DNA of 64,000 bases from an uncultured Bacteroidales bacterium (GTDB lineage Bacteria > Bacteroidota > Bacteroidia > Bacteroidales > Muribaculaceae): the NCBI GenBank assembly GCA_949285735.1, contig CASEAQ010000009.1:1-64000 (forward strand), in the 5' to 3' direction. The notes under the pieces are model-generated. The model searched no databases, was not told where the DNA came from, and worked only from the letters and a program-made list of their open reading frames with translations. The position numbers were made by a program, and so were the translations under genes. Below are positions 62,819 through 64,000 of this stretch, one piece after another; position 1 is the stretch's first letter, and the number at the start of each line of letters is the position of its first letter.

Positions 62819-63814
62819 CTATTTTCTTATCCACGCTTTGTCTTTTGTGTCGGGTGTGACGGCTTGCGGCGGTTGGTTGTTGAGTGGTGTGCCATTCAGC
62901 ACTTGTTCGTATTTCTTCAGGTAGTTTTCTGCCATTACACGTGAGTTGAACAGGTCGCGTGCATATTCGTGGCACGTGGCTGGCGAGTAGCTTGCTCCAC
63001 AGTTTTGCAAGTGTGCAATCATTTCCTGCTCGCTGTTGGTGAGGAAGCCCACCTCGGGTTTCACGAGTTCGGGCAGCGAACCATAAGGAGTGCCGAATAC
63101 GGGAGCACCGAAGTAGAGGCTTTCGGTGATTGCCAATCCGAATGGCTCATCCCACCTGACTGGAAAAATCAGCCCCTTGGAGTGCTGGAGGTAGGTGCAC
63201 TTCTCGGCTCCGCCCACCATGCCTTTGAACGAGGCTTTGGGTGTAAACGTAAATCGCCAACCCATCTTGAAATTAAATCGGTAGCCGCCGAGCACAATCA
63301 GTCGCTCGCCGCGCGGTAACGCTTTTACAACGTCGATAGCCCCTTTGACGTTTTTGACGCGCCATGCAGCTTTCCCAAGGAAGTGGTAGTAGTTGCGAGA
63401 TGCGTTCAAATCGACCGTTCCATAATCGTCCCAGTCGAGCCCGTTATATACAAACGAGGAGCTGTTGTAGCGGCTGGCATGGTTGCCCGAAACAAAGATG
63501 GCATTCTGGTCCAAGCGTCCTGCCATGAAATTGCCGTGGTATGTAACGACGTAGGGAACTTTGACCATGCCGCTGCCCGGTGTGACACCGTTAAAGTGGG
63601 CTATGTCGATGCCGTCGGGAATTTGCAAGGCAATCTCTTTGCCGGGATCGATGGGGATAATGCTTGCAAAGTCGCACGATGATCCTTGTGGAACGAGAAA
63701 GCTCACTTTGTGCCCCATTCGAGACAACTCTTTTCCCAGCGACCACATTACGCGCTCGGTGCCGCCGTATGTGATCACTGGAATTGTGTTGTCTAATTGT
63801 ATCAATATGTGCAT
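62819..63814 (-). CDS. GT4-family glycosyltransferase
   Basis: The 331-residue protein has the GT-B plan. MHILIQLDNTIPVITYGGTERVMWSLGKELSRMGHKVSFL is the N-terminal Rossmann start with the GGTER loop. The second domain has LGKAAWRVKNVKGAIDVVKAL, KGLIFPVRWDEPFGLAITESLYFGAPVFGTPYGSLPELV, carrying the E-x7-E motif, and GFLTNSEQEM. Family members use nucleotide sugars to extend glycans; donor and acceptor are unknown. It lies 14 bp behind the partial MBL gene, so both belong to one transcript that continues beyond the window. Confidence 0.88.
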   Translation of the reverse strand: MHILIQLDNTIPVITYGGTERVMWSLGKELSRMGHKVSFLVPQGSSCDFASIIPIDPGKEIALQIPDGIDIAHFNGVTPGSGMVKVPYVVTYHGNFMAGRLDQNAIFVSGNHASRYNSSSFVYNGLDWDDYGTVDLNASRNYYHFLGKAAWRVKNVKGAIDVVKALPRGERLIVLGGYRFNFKMGWRFTFTPKASFKGMVGGAEKCTYLQHSKGLIFPVRWDEPFGLAITESLYFGAPVFGTPYGSLPELVKPEVGFLTNSEQEMIAHLQNCGASYSPATCHEYARDLFNSRVMAENYLKKYEQVLNGTPLNNQPPQAVTPDTKDKAWIRK

Positions 63815-63828
63815 ATTGGTGGGCTGTA

Positions 63829-64000
63829 TTATTCCGTTTCTATCAGTACGCCGTTGCCTGGCAGGTGCATTCCGGCAATCACCATGTGCTTGTTGCGTGC
63901 AAACTGGAAGTAGAACTTGCGGCTCTCGGCGGCTTGCTCGGGATTGATGTCATAGCTCGGTGATATGTTCATGTCTTGCTTTTGCAGGTCGTAGCCGTGC
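63829..64000 (-). CDS. C-terminal end of a probable MBL-fold metallo-hydrolase (partial)
   Basis: The minus-strand frame is open from the window edge to a TAA at 63829-63831. The visible 56 residues read HGYDLQKQDMNISPSYDINPEQ, then AAESRKFYFQFARNKHMVIAGMHLPGNGVLIETE. The DINPEQAAESR and MVIAGMHLPGNG segments are like the end of MBL-fold hydrolases of the quorum-quenching-lactonase-like group, where the last His binds metal. The start and the HxHxDH motif lie outside the window. Confidence 0.6.
   Translation of the reverse strand, partial: HGYDLQKQDMNISPSYDINPEQAAESRKFYFQFARNKHMVIAGMHLPGNGVLIETE

Overview
The window looks like a chromosomal segment of a gut-type Bacteroidales bacterium. A Muribaculaceae- or Prevotella-like genome is my guess; the family is not proven. 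The evidence is the repeated Bacteroidetes promoter signature (a TTTG/TTG box about 19-21 nt upstream of TAnnTTTG), the RprX/RprY two-component pair, a DUF4270 lipoprotein, a BspA-type leucine-rich repeat protein, the long (609 aa) form of IspG, and a stand-alone glycogen-synthase N-domain near panC/panD and DUF4270.

Layout. 1-530: end of a GLUG-type surface protein. 562-2103: a PIN toxin-antitoxin pair between two nearly identical direct copies of a structured repeat. 2176-4279: complete queF-queC-queD-queE operon for queuosine precursors. 4350-5154: heptanucleotide tandem repeats, another structured repeat and tRNA-Thr(CGU). 5194-13061: minus-strand housekeeping block (DUF4270, glycogen synthase-like, CapA-like, folD, ffh, panD, panC). 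13626-18897: plus-strand run of four exported proteins of unknown function. 19098-19297: probable small RNA. 19578-31824: LRR protein, rprX-rprY, acyltransferase, Rpn-type nuclease, ADP-ribosylglycohydrolase, rpoN, PAP2-like protein, purE, GT11 fucosyltransferase, ispG. 31929-40340: nadC, ECF sigma factor, HxlR regulator with a divergent target gene, ruvX, dnaE, thioredoxin. 40507-47889: a two-gene restriction/defence-like island (Eco57I-type methyltransferase plus PLD-SNF2 helicase) between two direct copies of one repeat subtype. 48044-64000: Ntn hydrolase, thioesterase, dprA, a second probable small RNA, a flippase, metallophosphoesterase, gyrB, ECF-transporter S component/DUF1893/ThiF-like group, rpsA, GYF-domain protein, glycosyltransferase and a partial MBL hydrolase.

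Three observations stand out. First, a 213-bp segment directly upstream of the helicase gene is bounded by 19-bp inverted repeats (18/19 matching) and carries a Bacteroidetes -7 box pointing away from the gene. This is the architecture of an invertible, phase-variable promoter caught in its OFF orientation. Second, an interspersed non-coding repeat occurs at least nine times. It folds into three hairpins whose stems change by paired substitutions, and subtype-matched direct copies bracket both accessory modules. Third, two intergenic regions have a canonical promoter, several stem-loops and a terminator, and look like unannotated small RNAs.

All functional calls come from motif recognition by eye. 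No database search or folding program was run.
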